Positions 1 to 11,558 of a stretch of DNA of 64,000 nucleotides are shown here, in pieces. Within the stretch, counting starts at the first letter, position 1. The number at the start of each line of letters is the position of its first letter. This DNA is from Prostheceraeus crozeri (lineage: Eukaryota > Platyhelminthes > Polycladida > Euryleptidae), in assembly GCA_907163375.1 (NCBI GenBank), contig CAJQUW010005236.1, positions 464,922 through 528,921 of the forward strand, in the 5' to 3' direction. Position numbers and translations under genes: made by a program. The notes beneath the pieces were generated by a model. The model worked only from the letters and a program-made list of their open reading frames with translations. It searched no databases and had not been told where the DNA came from.

Positions 1-165
1 AATAGAGAATTTGCAAAACATCACTTTCAACTAGTCAATGAAAAAACAAGTAACTTAGGAATTTATTTGAATACCGAACCAAAATCGTATGGTGCTAGAG
101 GTTGCTCAAACATAAAAGCTTCTGAAAGTTATGGATATCTGATGAGCGCTTTAAGTGCTGCTTAA
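1..165 (+). CDS. Possible 3' end of an unrecognised coding region
   Basis: Frame 1 is open from the window edge and ends at a TAA at 163-165, giving 54 residues with normal amino-acid composition, including a motif read as YLNTEPKSYGARGCSN. No family was recognised. Because the piece enters from outside the window, its length and exon structure cannot be judged. It could be the last exon of a host gene or the tail of a transposase. The next 380 bases (166-542) contain nothing I can assign. Confidence 0.3.
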   Translation, partial: NREFAKHHFQLVNEKTSNLGIYLNTEPKSYGARGCSNIKASESYGYLMSALSAA

Positions 166-542
166 TCTTAGTCTTATGAAAAAATAATTGTGGATCTTTC
201 TAAAGCAAATTCGGGAGATGACATTGACAGATAATCTATTAGCCCATGTTATATTTGGATTTACATGTGTTTGTGGAGAATGCACTAAAACTAACTGCAA
301 AGACATACTGTAGATACACCAATGTCTTCAATAACACCCTTAATCAATGTTGAAATCCATGCTTCAAAGATTCAAAGATGAACTGTATCCTTCACTTAAT
401 TAACTTTACAGTGACAAGGCATCTTGACACTGAGAAATAGGATAATGATATGCAGATTTTGGAACTCAGTGCATGAAACTGCTCTTTCAAAATTTTAGTG
501 GTGTGGAAGGCTTGTGTTAATTTTCGCGTCTTCTCTCTGCAG

Positions 543-745
543 GCTATTTCGATGAGATAGACCATAACAGCAAAACATTCTTCCATGGAGTATATTCAAA
601 AGTCGTCAGCGAAGGCATTGTACGTTGGCAAATGTACAAGAAGCGGCTTTGTGCTAAACCGGAATTCTTTGCTGCAGCACGAGGCATTATTTTACGAGCA
701 ACATATTGTGATCCAAAGAAGTTACGGACGCTAAGAATCATCTAG
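543..745 (+). CDS. Possible terminal host exon, unknown product
   Basis: A good 3' splice site (pyrimidine tract ending CTCTCTGCAG at 542) opens a 66-codon frame that ends at TAG 743-745. The residues look like ordinary globular protein, with segments such as YFDEIDHNSKTFFHG and RATYCDPKKLRTLR. I do not recognise the family. It may continue the gene seen at 1-165, but no linking exon is visible, and that reading frame already ends in a stop. The upstream exon would lie in 166-540 or outside the window. Confidence 0.35.
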
Positions 746-3700
746 CCACAATTTGGTAAAATTACGTGACACTAGAAAGCTGGCTATCTTGGCTCAACTG
801 ATGCGGATGCTCATGCGGATTGGTGGACAAGATCCAAGATTCACATTCCCAAATTTAGGCTACATTTCTAACTTCTATTTGTTCGTTTTGTAGATCAATG
901 TCCAATGCAGGCAAGCAGGATAAATTATTTCTTGGCTGTACATTAATATTTTAACAGCATTTATTTAGTGGCTGAAAACGTGATGGAAACTTAGCTGATG
1001 ATGCATTTTGCATTTTATTGTGCATATTTTGCATATATACTCGTATTTTACCTATTTTTGGTCATGAATTCAAGCAATCCTTCGTTTCGTCGCTAAATAA
1101 TTAATCGATGAAACTAATGGAAAAATGTGTTAGGTGACAACGATGCTCGCGATTTCCTGAATGGAAGCACATGATGCCTTTTCATATAGAAAAATTTCCC
1201 TCGTCGAATATGGTACATGAAGGAAAGAATTAAAAGGCATTATTATACTACATCAATGTTTTATGTGCCTCTGTCACACAAAGAGAATATCATTCCACAT
1301 TTGAAGGATTCTTCAACGATTATTGGTGCTTTGTAATGAACTATCTTGACCTTTTGAAGTATTCGATTCGCAGACTCCCTTTTCTGTCACCATTGACCCA
1401 CTCCAATTGAAGTCACGATTGGACAAGTCCAGAAAAATTGTTTGGCGTTGTTTCCTTCCAGGTCTGAATTACATTAGATTACAACTAAGTCTCGCGCAGC
1501 TGCATCTTCCGTCGGATGATTCTCACATCAAAAGTGACTGTAAAACAGGGTACTTTTATAACCCCCACATTTTTTTTGTTGACAACCTAGAGTATTGCAT
1601 GGTCAGCGATCTTCTCTTGCTCCTAAGTGCAGTTTCACTACCGTCGCAAAAGCGTTGAGTGTGTAAAATTCCTCTGGATTGTAGAAAATTTCCAGCACTT
1701 GCTTTGCTGTTCACTGTAAGTGTTGACAACAATCCCACGAAGTTTATGATCACAGCACAGCTGTATCTTGTATTCTAACAGAGTATCCAATGGACCACTC
1801 CCTCATGCCAGGGGTCAAGTAAGACTAAAACAGTATAGTAGCCATAAGATTGATGATCGTAGCTTGCAGTTGTTGGATGCTGGATAATTGCCTAATGTTG
1901 AACACACCCTTCAATTGGTTGGTCTGCGCAAGCTTATAGATTCTTCGACATAACTTTTAAAAGTATCGGGCACACCTTTAGCGAAATCGTTATGTAACTC
2001 GATTATAATGCAATCTTAGCTTTCATCACACCTGGTTAGTTGGTTAATTGTTCTGCCACCAATTGAAACTAGGCGTCCTTCTTGCGAAATAGGAGTGATT
2101 GCGCCACAAGATACATTGAACTAACGCTGTTCAATGATTAATTTCAGAATGCTTCGTACAGACCAAAGGTGCGAAGTCGAGGGAGGGGACAAGTCGGATT
2201 CGTCTCTAGTAGTGATCTTTGAGATCCCTAACAACATGTTCTTTTGGACCTATGGTATCCAAAAATGTCCTTCTCAGTGGGAATCCAATTGCGGAGTGTA
2301 TCATGAAAATTAGAGCAACCTCATGTTTGCTTTACATTGATGTATTTTTAACTAAGATCAGTAGAAAACAGTAGAAGTGAGTAGCTGTGCTTAATTAAGG
2401 AAATCATTGTTAATGTGGCTTACAGTCCTTATATTCAATAACTCATCGCAATTGATATTTAGTTGCGGAATAGTTTGATGAAAAACATAATAAGTAAAAT
2501 GAATCAATAACCTAATATTTTGTGATCCTGCCCTAATAGTGAATGACATCACCAACTCACCTCGGGACTGATTCTATCAAATCATCGATGAGATCTTGGT
2601 CATTTTTTCTCCACATACTCTTTAACAAGGAGTAAGCTGTACCATAGAGTAGGGAACTATAGGTAGAGTGTCGACTCAAAAAAGTATCTGTATACAGTGA
2701 AAATTTTTATATGAAAAGATTCAATTTTTTGCAGAGATTACGTTCCCGTGGTCTAAAAAATTATTTGAGTATTTTTGAAAAAAGTCAAAATTTGCCTATT
2801 TATATATTACCGAGATGACTCTCCCATATAAGTAGTATGAAACAAGTTGGATATCAGAAGGAATGGATATTTGCCAATAAGCATCCTAACTAAGCGGAAA
2901 TCAAGCTTATTATCAAGGGAATTTCATGATCCGTATTATAATGGAAGTCTTCATGAAAAAGTCGCGATATTATTCGTGCTTTCTTGGTTGAAATTTCAAG
3001 GTTTTTTATTCAATTTTCATCGTCATGAATTTATGATTCACCGAATTAATGTTTCATTTCTTGAATCTGAATAGTGATGTGGAACCATTTGCATCTTTCA
3101 AAGTTAATTGAAATCATTGTCTTTGATTATGTGATTTTGCGCTGCCAGTGGCAGGTTGCCTGTGATATGATCACGCTTAAGAAAATACTCTTGAGGTTGA
3201 GCATGAAAGTATAATAGGAACCCTTCGAAATGCTAATTTAGCAAACATTAAATCTCCAAGGCTGTCATGAGAATCTGTGAAATACTATCACTCCTTCTGC
3301 ATTACAATCATGATCACTCAATTCCGTTGTAATTTCTGAAAAACTGCAAAAATTTGCATATCTCACATTTGGTGACAATTCCATCCGTATCTCCCTCGAG
3401 TTCATTTAATAAAATCGAAAGTGTATGCACATGGGGGATTTAACAAATGCGGAGTTACCACTCTACCTAATATACCTACTCTATGAGCTGTTTCTTAACA
3501 TCCGTGAGTTACAGTCAGTGACGTGTATTAAAGATGCTCCATTCGTTTTCTATGGGATTCATATCAGAAGAACGAACTTAATCAGCTTCAGTGCGTTGAT
3601 CGGACAATTCAGCTTGAGACGGTCGCTTGGCGCTTTGGAATACACTGCGACCCCACCGATATGTGCATTTGTATACAGTATATTTAATCTCCTTGGTATA

Positions 3701-4278
3701 TTTACTTGCTTGTTGACAGCTATTAAAGAAAACCCCAATTCATGTGAAGTAGTCACTTTAGTTTTCATTTTCTTGTTCATAGAAACTGCTCTTTCAATGT
3801 GTGATCAACTGATCATGACATTCTATTCATTGGCAACTTCAAGTTGAATGATTTTCAAGATTCTTTTTACTATGAAAGCTTTGCCCACATTTTGTGAAGA
3901 ACTGAGGAAAAATATTTTCTATCATTTGAAAGCATTGCTTATCCAATGCATTTCAAATACAAACTGATAAGGTAATCAGTAGTGCTTCATCTACAGAATA
4001 AAAACGGGAAGCCCTTGTCATCTAAAGTTAATATAAATGAAGAATCAAGTAGAATAAAACTGATATGCACTCCAAATTTTAGAGAAATATGTGCAAAATT
4101 CCAAAAGTTAAAGTAATTTGAATTTCAGCTGATGTTTAGGGTGATCTGTTTTTTATTTACAATCTGCATGTCAAAAAGTATAGCCTATTTCATAAATAAT
4201 TCCCTTGCGTATTTGTCTTTACGCATTGTCAATTATTCTATTAATGTTATGAAAGTTTTTATGACAGAAGTATAAATA
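746..4278. other. Long stretch without recognisable genes
   Basis: AT-rich intergenic sequence. The longest open frame is a hydrophobic 140-codon one at 3425-3847 with no recognisable motif, no convincing splice signals and an overlapping open frame on the other strand, so it is not called as a gene. No tandem array or transposon end was found. Confidence 0.4.
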
Positions 4279-4324
4279 ACAAATTGATATTTCGACCATC
4301 TGAAGTGGCTATCTTCAGAATTGT
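4279..4324 (-). ncRNA. Hammerhead-like core of a Penelope-like element pLTR fragment
   Basis: Read on the minus strand this holds CTGAAGA (4312-4318), a short stem-loop and then GAAA (4290-4293). It is flanked by complementary arms ACAATT (4319-4324) and AATTTGT (4279-4285) that can form stem I. CUGANGA plus GAAA is the conserved hammerhead core. Penelope-like retroelements are known to carry minimal hammerheads in their pseudo-LTRs, and the text around it (GGTCGAAATATC) resembles a Penelope tail. No reverse transcriptase is visible nearby, so this looks like a solo or truncated pLTR. Confidence 0.45.
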
Positions 4325-4594
4325 ATTTTCTAAGTCATCGCATTTACTAAGCTATACAAAATTCAAAATACATAGATAACTGTTTAAACCACTAATAACT
4401 TATTTCTAAGCCTTCACATATGAACAAACCAAGCAACTTAGGTCTAACTGAGTCACTTTGTCTGTTGAGAGATGATGAACGGAGTTTGATCAGCATTATT
4501 TCATAAATTAAAAGATCGCATCTGTTTGGGCACCTTTTAAAATTCTGAAATTTGACAGTCGGATGTTCTTGTTGCCGTTTTGTTGCTGTTTATG

Positions 4595-4930
4595 CAGGGT
4601 TGCCGTGGGGATTGATATTTGAATCCCCACCCCATACCCACAGAAAAACCTGTGGGTATCCACACAGAATCCCCACACCCCCACAGGACAAGACCGACCC
4701 TGATTAATATGTCGCTCTTGTTCGTATAGAGTGATTGATGTTCAATATCTCCATCTCAGTGGAACTTCTGCACCGACTGCGTGTTGCAACTTTTATGACT
4801 TTTCTTTGCTATCTTCGTATATGTCTATTTCCAGGGTTGCCGTGGGTATGAGGATTCTGTGGGGATACCCATGGGTATGGGTATTGAGGCCATCCCCACA
4901 GCTCCCATAGCGCCAATATGGGGATTCTAT
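4595..4930. repeat. Degenerate CCCACAG/CTGTGGG repeats with two CAGGGTTGCCGTGGG starts
   Basis: CAGGGTTGCCGTGGG occurs twice in direct orientation (4595 and about 4834), each followed by degenerate GTGGGTATGGGTAT-like or CCCCACA-like runs. This resembles the subterminal repeats of hAT elements, but no matching inverted end with an 8-bp duplication was found. They are probably fragments. Confidence 0.4.
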
Positions 4931-5741
4931 GAGGATTCTGAAGATTTGTGACATTCACCAGAAGCAATCAGAACTGACATCATATCACACAATCAACTTC
5001 GATGTTGAATTACAAAGTATCACACAGCCAATCCATCTCACTACTGAAAGTGCATGCGATTTCAATGATGATCATTCTTACATTAAGAACACACTTTCAA
5101 TAATTTTGAATGACTTATAATGATAGTTCCAGGTGTGTCAAGGACGTCTGAAGTGGAAGAATTCTTCAAGTCTCCTTTTCTGCAGGGCCGAATGAAGACT
5201 TACAAATATTTGCTCTAATAGTATAAATAGCTCAGATAAAATTATTTGTGATATAATTGAGCTTGCGTGATTAATGCGATTAATCATTACTAACCTAGAT
5301 TTTAAGCTAATTCCGATATAGAAGACCTGTTGGGTCCAGCCCACAAAGCAATACACATGAAAATGTTGAAAGATTTTCGTCGGATACATGAACACTGAAC
5401 AGTGTGATAAAGATTTCTCACACAAAATCATTCAACTGATTTTTATTTTATATATTTATAAAAGTACTTGTGTGGCAACTGTAAGCCATCTATTCGCATC
5501 GCAGTCATAGTTATAATGAAAGCTCAGATTTTTCACTTGTCCACAACTTGTCAGACTTGTCATTTTCATCTGATAGGCATCCTTATCTGCACTCTTAAGT
5601 GTACCTCAATAAATGGTTCATTGTGCTGCATTTCATCACCATGTACAAATGGGTCAACCCCTCCCAGTTCATGTGCAATAATTCGGTGACATGAGTGGTC
5701 GAGAAAATCAGGGTGATTTCCGTCGAAGTCTACCTACATCT
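4931..5741. other. No recognisable gene
   Basis: AT-rich sequence with only short unsupported open frames on both strands. No repeat ends, splice-linked exons or RNA genes were seen. Confidence 0.35.
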
Positions 5742-6281
5742 ATAATAGTCACAGAATTAGGCAGGTCGTCTCTTCTTCCGTTTGACTAGAAGGGAAGCAT
5801 TGGAACATGTAACGCTAATGAAATGGCACAATCTGCTGACTAAATAACATAGCAATCAAACAATGAGCAGCCAGTACAACATTAAACACGCCAAATTGTG
5901 CAAAGTTTCAGTGACTGTTATGAACCGGATCACACAGCAAAGAGACACAGATGATGTCAAGTTCTACAGAGAAGTTTGTTAACGTTTTTTCATGCGCCTA
6001 TGCTAACTTTTTTTTAAAATGATCGGAGGACCTAACATTATCGAGAAAACTTTTGCGCAATGATCTGAATTCTTCGAATCTGAAGTAGTCGTGGCGATCG
6101 GAGCATTTTGAAGGAATTCAGAACAATCCGCAAGCGACGCACGACTATTTTTCCTATCTCTGTAAGGGATTAACATTTCTTTTTGCCCACTTATTAAGTT
6201 TTTGCATGTGCCATCTGTTTGAATCAGTTTGCACTTCTAACAAAGTGATACGCTTAAACAATCTAATTCTGTGATAATAGT
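5742..6281. mobile_element. hAT-type MITE copy 1 (CACAGAATTAG family) with 8-bp duplication
   Basis: The element proper is 5750-6273 (524 bp) with terminal inverted repeats CACAGAATTAG and CTAATTCTGTG. It is flanked by a perfect 8-bp duplication ATAATAGT (5742-5749 and 6274-6281). It has no coding capacity. A second full-length copy lies at 16980-17500 and a 56-bp derivative at 24187-24242. The 8-bp duplication and non-coding body fit a non-autonomous hAT element. Confidence 0.85.
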
Positions 6282-7361
6282 AGATTAGATTGATTCAAAG
6301 ATTTACCTTCACCACTTGCATATAGTGGATTTCTGCTGCAAAGAATTCTAGACTTGAGATGCATATAGGCCAAACTCGCTTGATATTTTGCTGTTTTATC
6401 GGCATTGATGGAGATAGAATTATCAATGATTGCTTCATCAATTCAATTAACGAATATTAAACGGGAATATTCACACATATGAACATGGCATGATCCAGTA
6501 AGCAATAAACGATGACTACAACACACATTGGTAGACCGCAAAAATATAGTGAAGGCCTACGAAAGAATTTTTGACAAGTGACTTTTTTGTGACGGAGTGA
6601 CCATTTTGAAGTACTGGCAGTGTAGCATCATATGAATATTTTTTATTTATGTTCAACCCTGTCTTTGTATGTTGATGGACTTCCTATTATTTGAAAATAG
6701 CACCACTATAAGCAACCAAAAGAATGAAAACTCCTCACGTTAGGAACCCCAAATACCAACTTACAGAACAGCCCATAGGATTATATTCTCACAAATTGAA
6801 CACTTAGAACTCGTATATAATCTATCAAAACAGCCAAATGCATGCACTTAAAATTAATTGCTGTAAATATCGAGTCTTCACGAAAAGCAGCTAACTGAAA
6901 CTATTGTGGGGACATTAAGGTCCTTCAGGACTTAAACTACATGTAGACTGAAGGAAACATGGCCTTATTAAGTTGTTGAGATGATATGTTAACACGAGAC
7001 TGTACCTATTTCCGCACTGCACTCGAGCATTGCATAGTACGCCATTTATATATTTCGCTATTTTATAATTTCGATGTTATGTCCGCTATTTACCGTTTTC
7101 TGTTTTGAGATTCGCTGCTATAGCACTATAGAGCCAAGTCTTCATCAAGTAAAATCAGACCTAAGCTTACATTACACGCATGTATACATGTTATACGAAG
7201 CATTCTTAGAAAATATAAACACATTTTCGAATTCTCATCCGAAAATTCGGTGCAAAATATAGGTAATCGTTGAAGCTCAAGTTCTAATAGAATTGGCTTT
7301 TTGTTAATCACAAAATAGGCAGCGAGCTACAATGTACAAGGAGCCTTCAGACATATATGTA
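6282..7361. other. No recognisable gene
   Basis: AT-rich DNA. Short open frames near 7074-7311 overlap on both strands and show no family resemblance. The Penelope-like locus begins at its right end. Confidence 0.35.
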
Positions 7362-7400
7362 AGTAAAATAAAAAAATGAAAACTGAAAAGACGTCTTTTG

Positions 7401-7453
7401 GCATTACCGGTTTCAGTGGCCTTATTCTTCAGTTACCAATCTTCTTCAGACGC
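7401..7453 (-). ncRNA. Hammerhead-like motif, left Penelope arm
   Basis: On the minus strand CTGAAGA (7443-7449) and GAAA (7411-7414) are followed by CCGGTA, with a flanking stem GCGT pairing to ATGC with one G-U pair. It is the inverted counterpart of the motif at 11466-11518 and marks the 3' tail of the left Penelope copy. Confidence 0.45.
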
Positions 7454-7984
7454 ACAGTTAACAAAATGAATGATGAAATAATTATATAAATAGAAATATG
7501 TAGATATCAACTACAATTGAGGTCAGGTTTGAATTTTGTTATGAAATGTCTCTCCTTGCATTCTCTATCGATTTTACGAGCCGATTGGGGCAGTTGGTAA
7601 ATTGGCGCCACTCTAAGTTTGATATCCTTTGAACAATTTCTTAGATGTCTACTCACATTGAGCATAGATATTCGCGGATAATTGATCTGTTGGCGATGGA
7701 CTGCATGCGATTTCTCAATATATCTCCTGTTTGGCTTACATAGATCTCTTCACACACCCCGCACATTGGAATAGCAGGTAAAGAGCGAGCGTATTTTGCA
7801 AGTAGTGTAATTGTCACCAATCTTTTTTCTTATTTCAGTGCCGATCATTATATATTCACAGCACTTGCATTTCAGATCACCGCACTTAAAAATCCATGAT
7901 GATCTAAATAACTCCATTGTCGATTGATTTAATTGATTCGTCAAAGAATCATTGACAATGGGTTACATTGAAGAAAATGTATAT

Positions 7985-8804
7985 AATTCTTTGACGAATC
8001 AAATAATAAATCGACAATGGACTTATTTAAATCATCATGGATTCGCTATCTAGATGATTGCTTTATTTTATGGAATCATTCTTTTGGTGGTATAAGCACA
8101 TTTCATGACCTTTTGAACAATATTCATCCAAAAATTAACATCACAATGGAAGTGCACCAATCAAAGATACATTTTCTCGATGTGACAGTATACAAGAAAA
8201 ATAATTGCATAGAAACGGATTTATACGTCAGAGATACTGATAGCTTTAACTACGTCCCATATAATTCAGCTCACCCGGAGCATACTATGAAAACATTCCG
8301 TACAATTTGGCCAGAGGGATTAGTTGCATTGTATCGGAGGATGACAAAAGAACGAGACATTATAGCAATTTGAAAACACATTTAAAACGTTTAAAGTACC
8401 CAGAAACTTTGATAAACGATGCCATTACAAAGGTACGGAGTATAAACCGGGAGCTAAAAAACCAAAAAAATGTTGAAAACGAAACAATGCAACTAATACC
8501 ATTTGTAACAATACATTATAACCCCAATTACCCAAACATATATAGAAATGTGATTAATCCAATGATTGGTACATTACATCTGCTAAGCTCTTTTACAGAT
8601 AAGACAATCATTAAATCCTGTCCACAAAGTAGATTGTTGCTGAGTATTCTCCGAAAGTCGTTAAATAATGACCCCGTGTATTTTTAAGTGCGGTGGTCTG
8701 AAATGCAAGTGCTGCGAATATATAATGATCGGCACTGAAATAAGAAAAAAGATTGGTGACAATTACACTACTTTCAAAATACGCTCACTCTTTACCTGCT
8801 ATTC
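7985..8804 (+). pseudogene. Penelope-like reverse transcriptase C-terminal part and Cys-rich linker
   Basis: The catalytic motif reads RYLDDCFILW (about 8047), followed by INITMEVHQSKIHFLDVTVY and HYNPNYPNIY, which is the Penelope-like RT pattern of palm, thumb and linker. The frame changes once between about 8307 and 8373. The product then runs into FKCGGLKCKCCEYI, the Cys-rich segment that precedes the GIY-YIG endonuclease in many Penelope-like elements. At 8804 the LINE interrupts it. The N-terminal RT motifs are missing, so the copy is 5' truncated. This is a dead copy, assigned with good confidence to Penelope-like elements; the subfamily is undetermined. Confidence 0.75.
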
Positions 8805-11150
8805 TGCTATTGTTGCCTGCCTTATTACCTCCTGTATTGTTGCTATTTCTGATGAATTCATGTCTACCAAGTCTAATTATAGCCATGAAATTACTGGAGA
8901 TTTGAATCATTTTAATAGTATTTCACTATCTGCGGATCTTGACCTACTTGATCTCGTCACAAAGCCAACAAGACAGGGGAATATCCTTGATCACATTCTC
9001 GTTTCGAAGGACCTTTCTGCGATCTGTGACCCAAATGGTACCTCGTATGATGATCCTCTCGCAACATCGGATCATTTGATGGTTACATGCAATCCAAATT
9101 CTTCAAGTACAGTAAATACACGTACTTGTTATCACAAAGTTTATGATTTCAGGAAATCAAATCTTGATGAACTCCTCCGACAAGCATCTGAATATGACTG
9201 GAATTGCCTTTTGACGAGTGTTGTCGGTGTGGAATCACAATGGAATTTGTTTCATGAGTGTCTAAAAGCATTAGTTGACTCTTGTGTTCCATATACATAT
9301 GTTTACATGAGTGATCATGATAAAGAGTGGATTACCCCTTTATTGAAGAAATTAATCAATGACCGTTGGGCAACATTTCGTGCTAGAGACTGGAGTAGGT
9401 ATAAGACATTGAAGGATAAGGTTAAAGTTGAAATATTGCATGCGAAGCAGCGCTGGGCAGATAAAGCTATGTCAACTACTAGCGGTTTGTGGAAAGTTGT
9501 TGCAAAACATTCAAAAAAAGGAAGGAAAGAACCTATTTCCAAATCAGTGGCTGATGTTGGGTCACTTGAGGAATTAATCGACGTTTTAGCTGATGAAATA
9601 TCTAATTCATTTAGCAATGATGGTGCTAGCAATGATATGAACTATACAGGAACTGATCAGTGGAACATCGACATATCTGAAATGGAAGTACACAGTCAAT
9701 TTACTCGTTTACCTACAATCAAAAGTGGTGGCATAGACACAATACCGACTCGAATTTATAAAATTCTTGCTGATATTATTGCTCAGCCAATGGCGACAAT
9801 CTTTGCAGCTTCATTGAAAGAGTGTGTTTTTCCTTCAGCATGGAAAGTTGGGATTGTTACTCCTATTCCGAAAACCAATCCTCCACAAGTCAATAAGATG
9901 TGTTTCATATTTGTTTGTCCCTTTCCAGCTAAAATCTTGGAACGTTTAGTGCTCAGGCATTTTGGTGAGCGTTTTGTAAATGCTTATGGTGACGAACAGC
10001 ATGGTTTCAGGAAAGGTGCTTCTACATCCACGGCACTTATTAAGGTTATTGATTCAGCTCTCAAATTCTATGACGATCCCAAACTATTTGGATGTGCTGT
10101 TTTGAGTTATGACTTATCTCGTGCCTTCGATAGTATTGATCACAATTTGATTTTATCTAAAATGTCAAAACTGAATTTGCCATCTTCTCTGATTTCTTGG
10201 CTAGCCTCATATCTTCATAATAGGAAAGCAATAGTAAAGCTGAATGATCATTTTTCCCGCGCTTCGAGCATTGAGAAAGGGGTTCCACAAGGCTATGTGA
10301 TGGGACCTGAGATTTTTTTGCCTATTTGTCGGTGACTTTCTTGCATCAAAAGCTTCGCATGTAACTGCTAAATATGCTGATGATGCAACAATTGTGATGC
10401 CACTAAAAAGTAATGATTTGGACTGCATTCGTCCTGACATTGAATGTGAGACGCATAATATGTTGCTTTGGTGTGCCAATAACCGGCTGACACTTAATCG
10501 CGAGAAGTTAAATGTTATGTTTGTGTCAAGAAATCCTGTATCATTTGATCCTCCTCTCTGTATCAACCATGTTCATATTTTGAAGCTTCTGGGTGTGATT
10601 TTAAATGATAAATTAACTTGGGATGATCACATCGAATACTTACGGTGCAAGGCAAGTCAGCGCATACATAGCATTCGCAAGCTGAAGACTTTAGTGTCAG
10701 CTGCAAAACTCCACGAAATTTAAATTGTGCTCATTCGGTCCATCCTGGAACATGCCTGTCCAGTTTTTGTTTGTCTTTCTAAGAAGAACGGTAAAGTGCT
10801 GACAGGAATTCACAGAAGGGTTCACCGAATCATATATAACGGGTGCACAGCATGTGAGAAATGTCTGCCAGACTCTTTAGAGCATAGAAGAATTTTGTTA
10901 GCTACAGAATTGTTACACCAGATTGAAGATGGTGATCACATCCTTCATGACTTACTACCACCGAAGCTACCACGAAGTGATTTTTACTCTTTTCCTTATG
11001 CTCGAACTGATAAATATGCGAATTCGTTTGTCATTTTCTCTTTACGATATCTTTGTGAAAACAATTGAATCTAGACAATATCTGCTGTAATTTCTATGTA
11101 CATATTGATTTTCATTTCACAATGATGAACACTTACTTACTTACTTATTC
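8800..11150 (+). mobile_element. 5'-truncated LINE (CR1/L2/Jockey group) inserted in the Penelope element
   Basis: The element runs from 8805 to 11145 and is flanked by TATTC on both sides (8800-8804 and 11146-11150). The undisturbed target is visible in the left Penelope arm as CTGCTATTCCAATGTG. It ends in a short ACTT repeat (11131-11145), as expected of CR1/L2-type 3' tails rather than poly(A). About 2.3 kb remains, beginning inside the endonuclease domain. Confidence 0.85.
8875..11068 (+). pseudogene. LINE ORF2 remnant: APE endonuclease C-terminus plus reverse transcriptase
   Basis: Domains in order: the end of an apurinic-like endonuclease (GDLNHF, DHILVSKD and the SDHLMV motif near 9070), then the RT fingers (GGIDTIPTRIYK), HGFRKGAST, YDLSRAFDSIDH (motif A, about 10110), KGVPQG, and YADDATIV (motif C, about 10373), followed by the thumb and a C-terminal domain ending near 11068. 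The RT frame shifts near 10,320 and stops once near 10,724, so the copy is inactive. Its frame is open upstream into the Penelope linker, making a chance chimeric frame from 8668 to 10335. Assignment to the CR1/L2/Jockey group rests on motif spacing and the 3' tail; the exact clade is uncertain. Confidence 0.8.
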
Positions 11151-11558
11151 CAATGTGCGGGGTGTGTGAAGAGATCTATGTAAGCCAAACAGGAGATATA
11201 TTGAGAAATCGCATGCAGTCCATCGCCAACAGATCAATTATCCGCGAATATCTATGCTCAATGTGAGTAGACATCTAAGAAATTGTTCAAAGGATATCAA
11301 ACTTAGAGTGGCGCCAATTTACCAACTGCCCCAATCGGCTCGTAAAATCGATAGAGAATGCAAGGAGAGACATTTCATAACAAAATTCAAACCTGACCTC
11401 AATTGTAGTTGATATCTACATATTTCTATTTATATAATTATTTCATCATTCATTTTGTTAACTGTGCGTCTGAAGAAGATTGGTAACTGAAGAATAAGGC
11501 CACTGAAACCGGTAACGCCAAAAGACGTCTTTTCAGTTTTCATTTTTCATTTTACTTA
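11151..11558 (+). mobile_element. 3' part of the right Penelope copy: GIY-YIG-like tail and pLTR
   Basis: It reads on from the linker as NVRGVCEEIYVSQTGDIL, resembling the GIY-YIG endonuclease start of Penelope-like elements, with degenerate sequence after it. It then becomes non-coding tail ending at AAAAGACGTCTTTTCAG. The left arm holds the same text inverted. It is separated from the rest of its element by the LINE. Confidence 0.7.
11466..11518 (+). ncRNA. Hammerhead-like motif, right Penelope arm
   Basis: GCGT (11466-11469) is followed by CTGAAGA (11470-11476), a poorly paired stem-II region, GAAA (11505-11508), CCGG, TA and then ACGC (11515-11518). GCGT and ACGC pair as stem I. The core matches CUGANGA/GAAA, and the very short stem III is typical of the minimal hammerheads described in Penelope-like elements. 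Activity is not established because stem II is weak. Confidence 0.5.

Larger units (their letters stand above)
7362..11558. mobile_element. Penelope-like element locus: two head-to-head copies, one interrupted by a LINE
   Basis: The left arm (about 7362-7960, minus strand) is an inverted copy of parts of the right arm (about 7975-11558, plus strand). The 5' ends face each other near 7965. The left copy lacks the reverse transcriptase and joins the 5' segment directly to the Cys-rich region and the 3' tail. The right copy carries reverse transcriptase, a Cys-rich linker and a GIY-YIG-like tail, and is split by a LINE at 8805-11145. Outer ends match closely (TAAGTAAAAT...AAAACTGAAAAGACGTC in inverted orientation). 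Inverted pseudo-LTR arrangements of this sort are known for Penelope-like elements. Confidence 0.8.

Noticed and set aside
3425-3847. 140-codon open frame rich in hydrophobic residues
   Set aside because: No recognisable motif, no splice context, and the opposite strand is open over much of the same interval. In AT-rich DNA this length is not compelling.
4595-4690. Possible complete small hAT element starting CAGGGTTGCC and ending CCGACCCTG
   Set aside because: The flanking 8-bp sequences do not match, so the boundaries cannot be supported; listed only as repeats.
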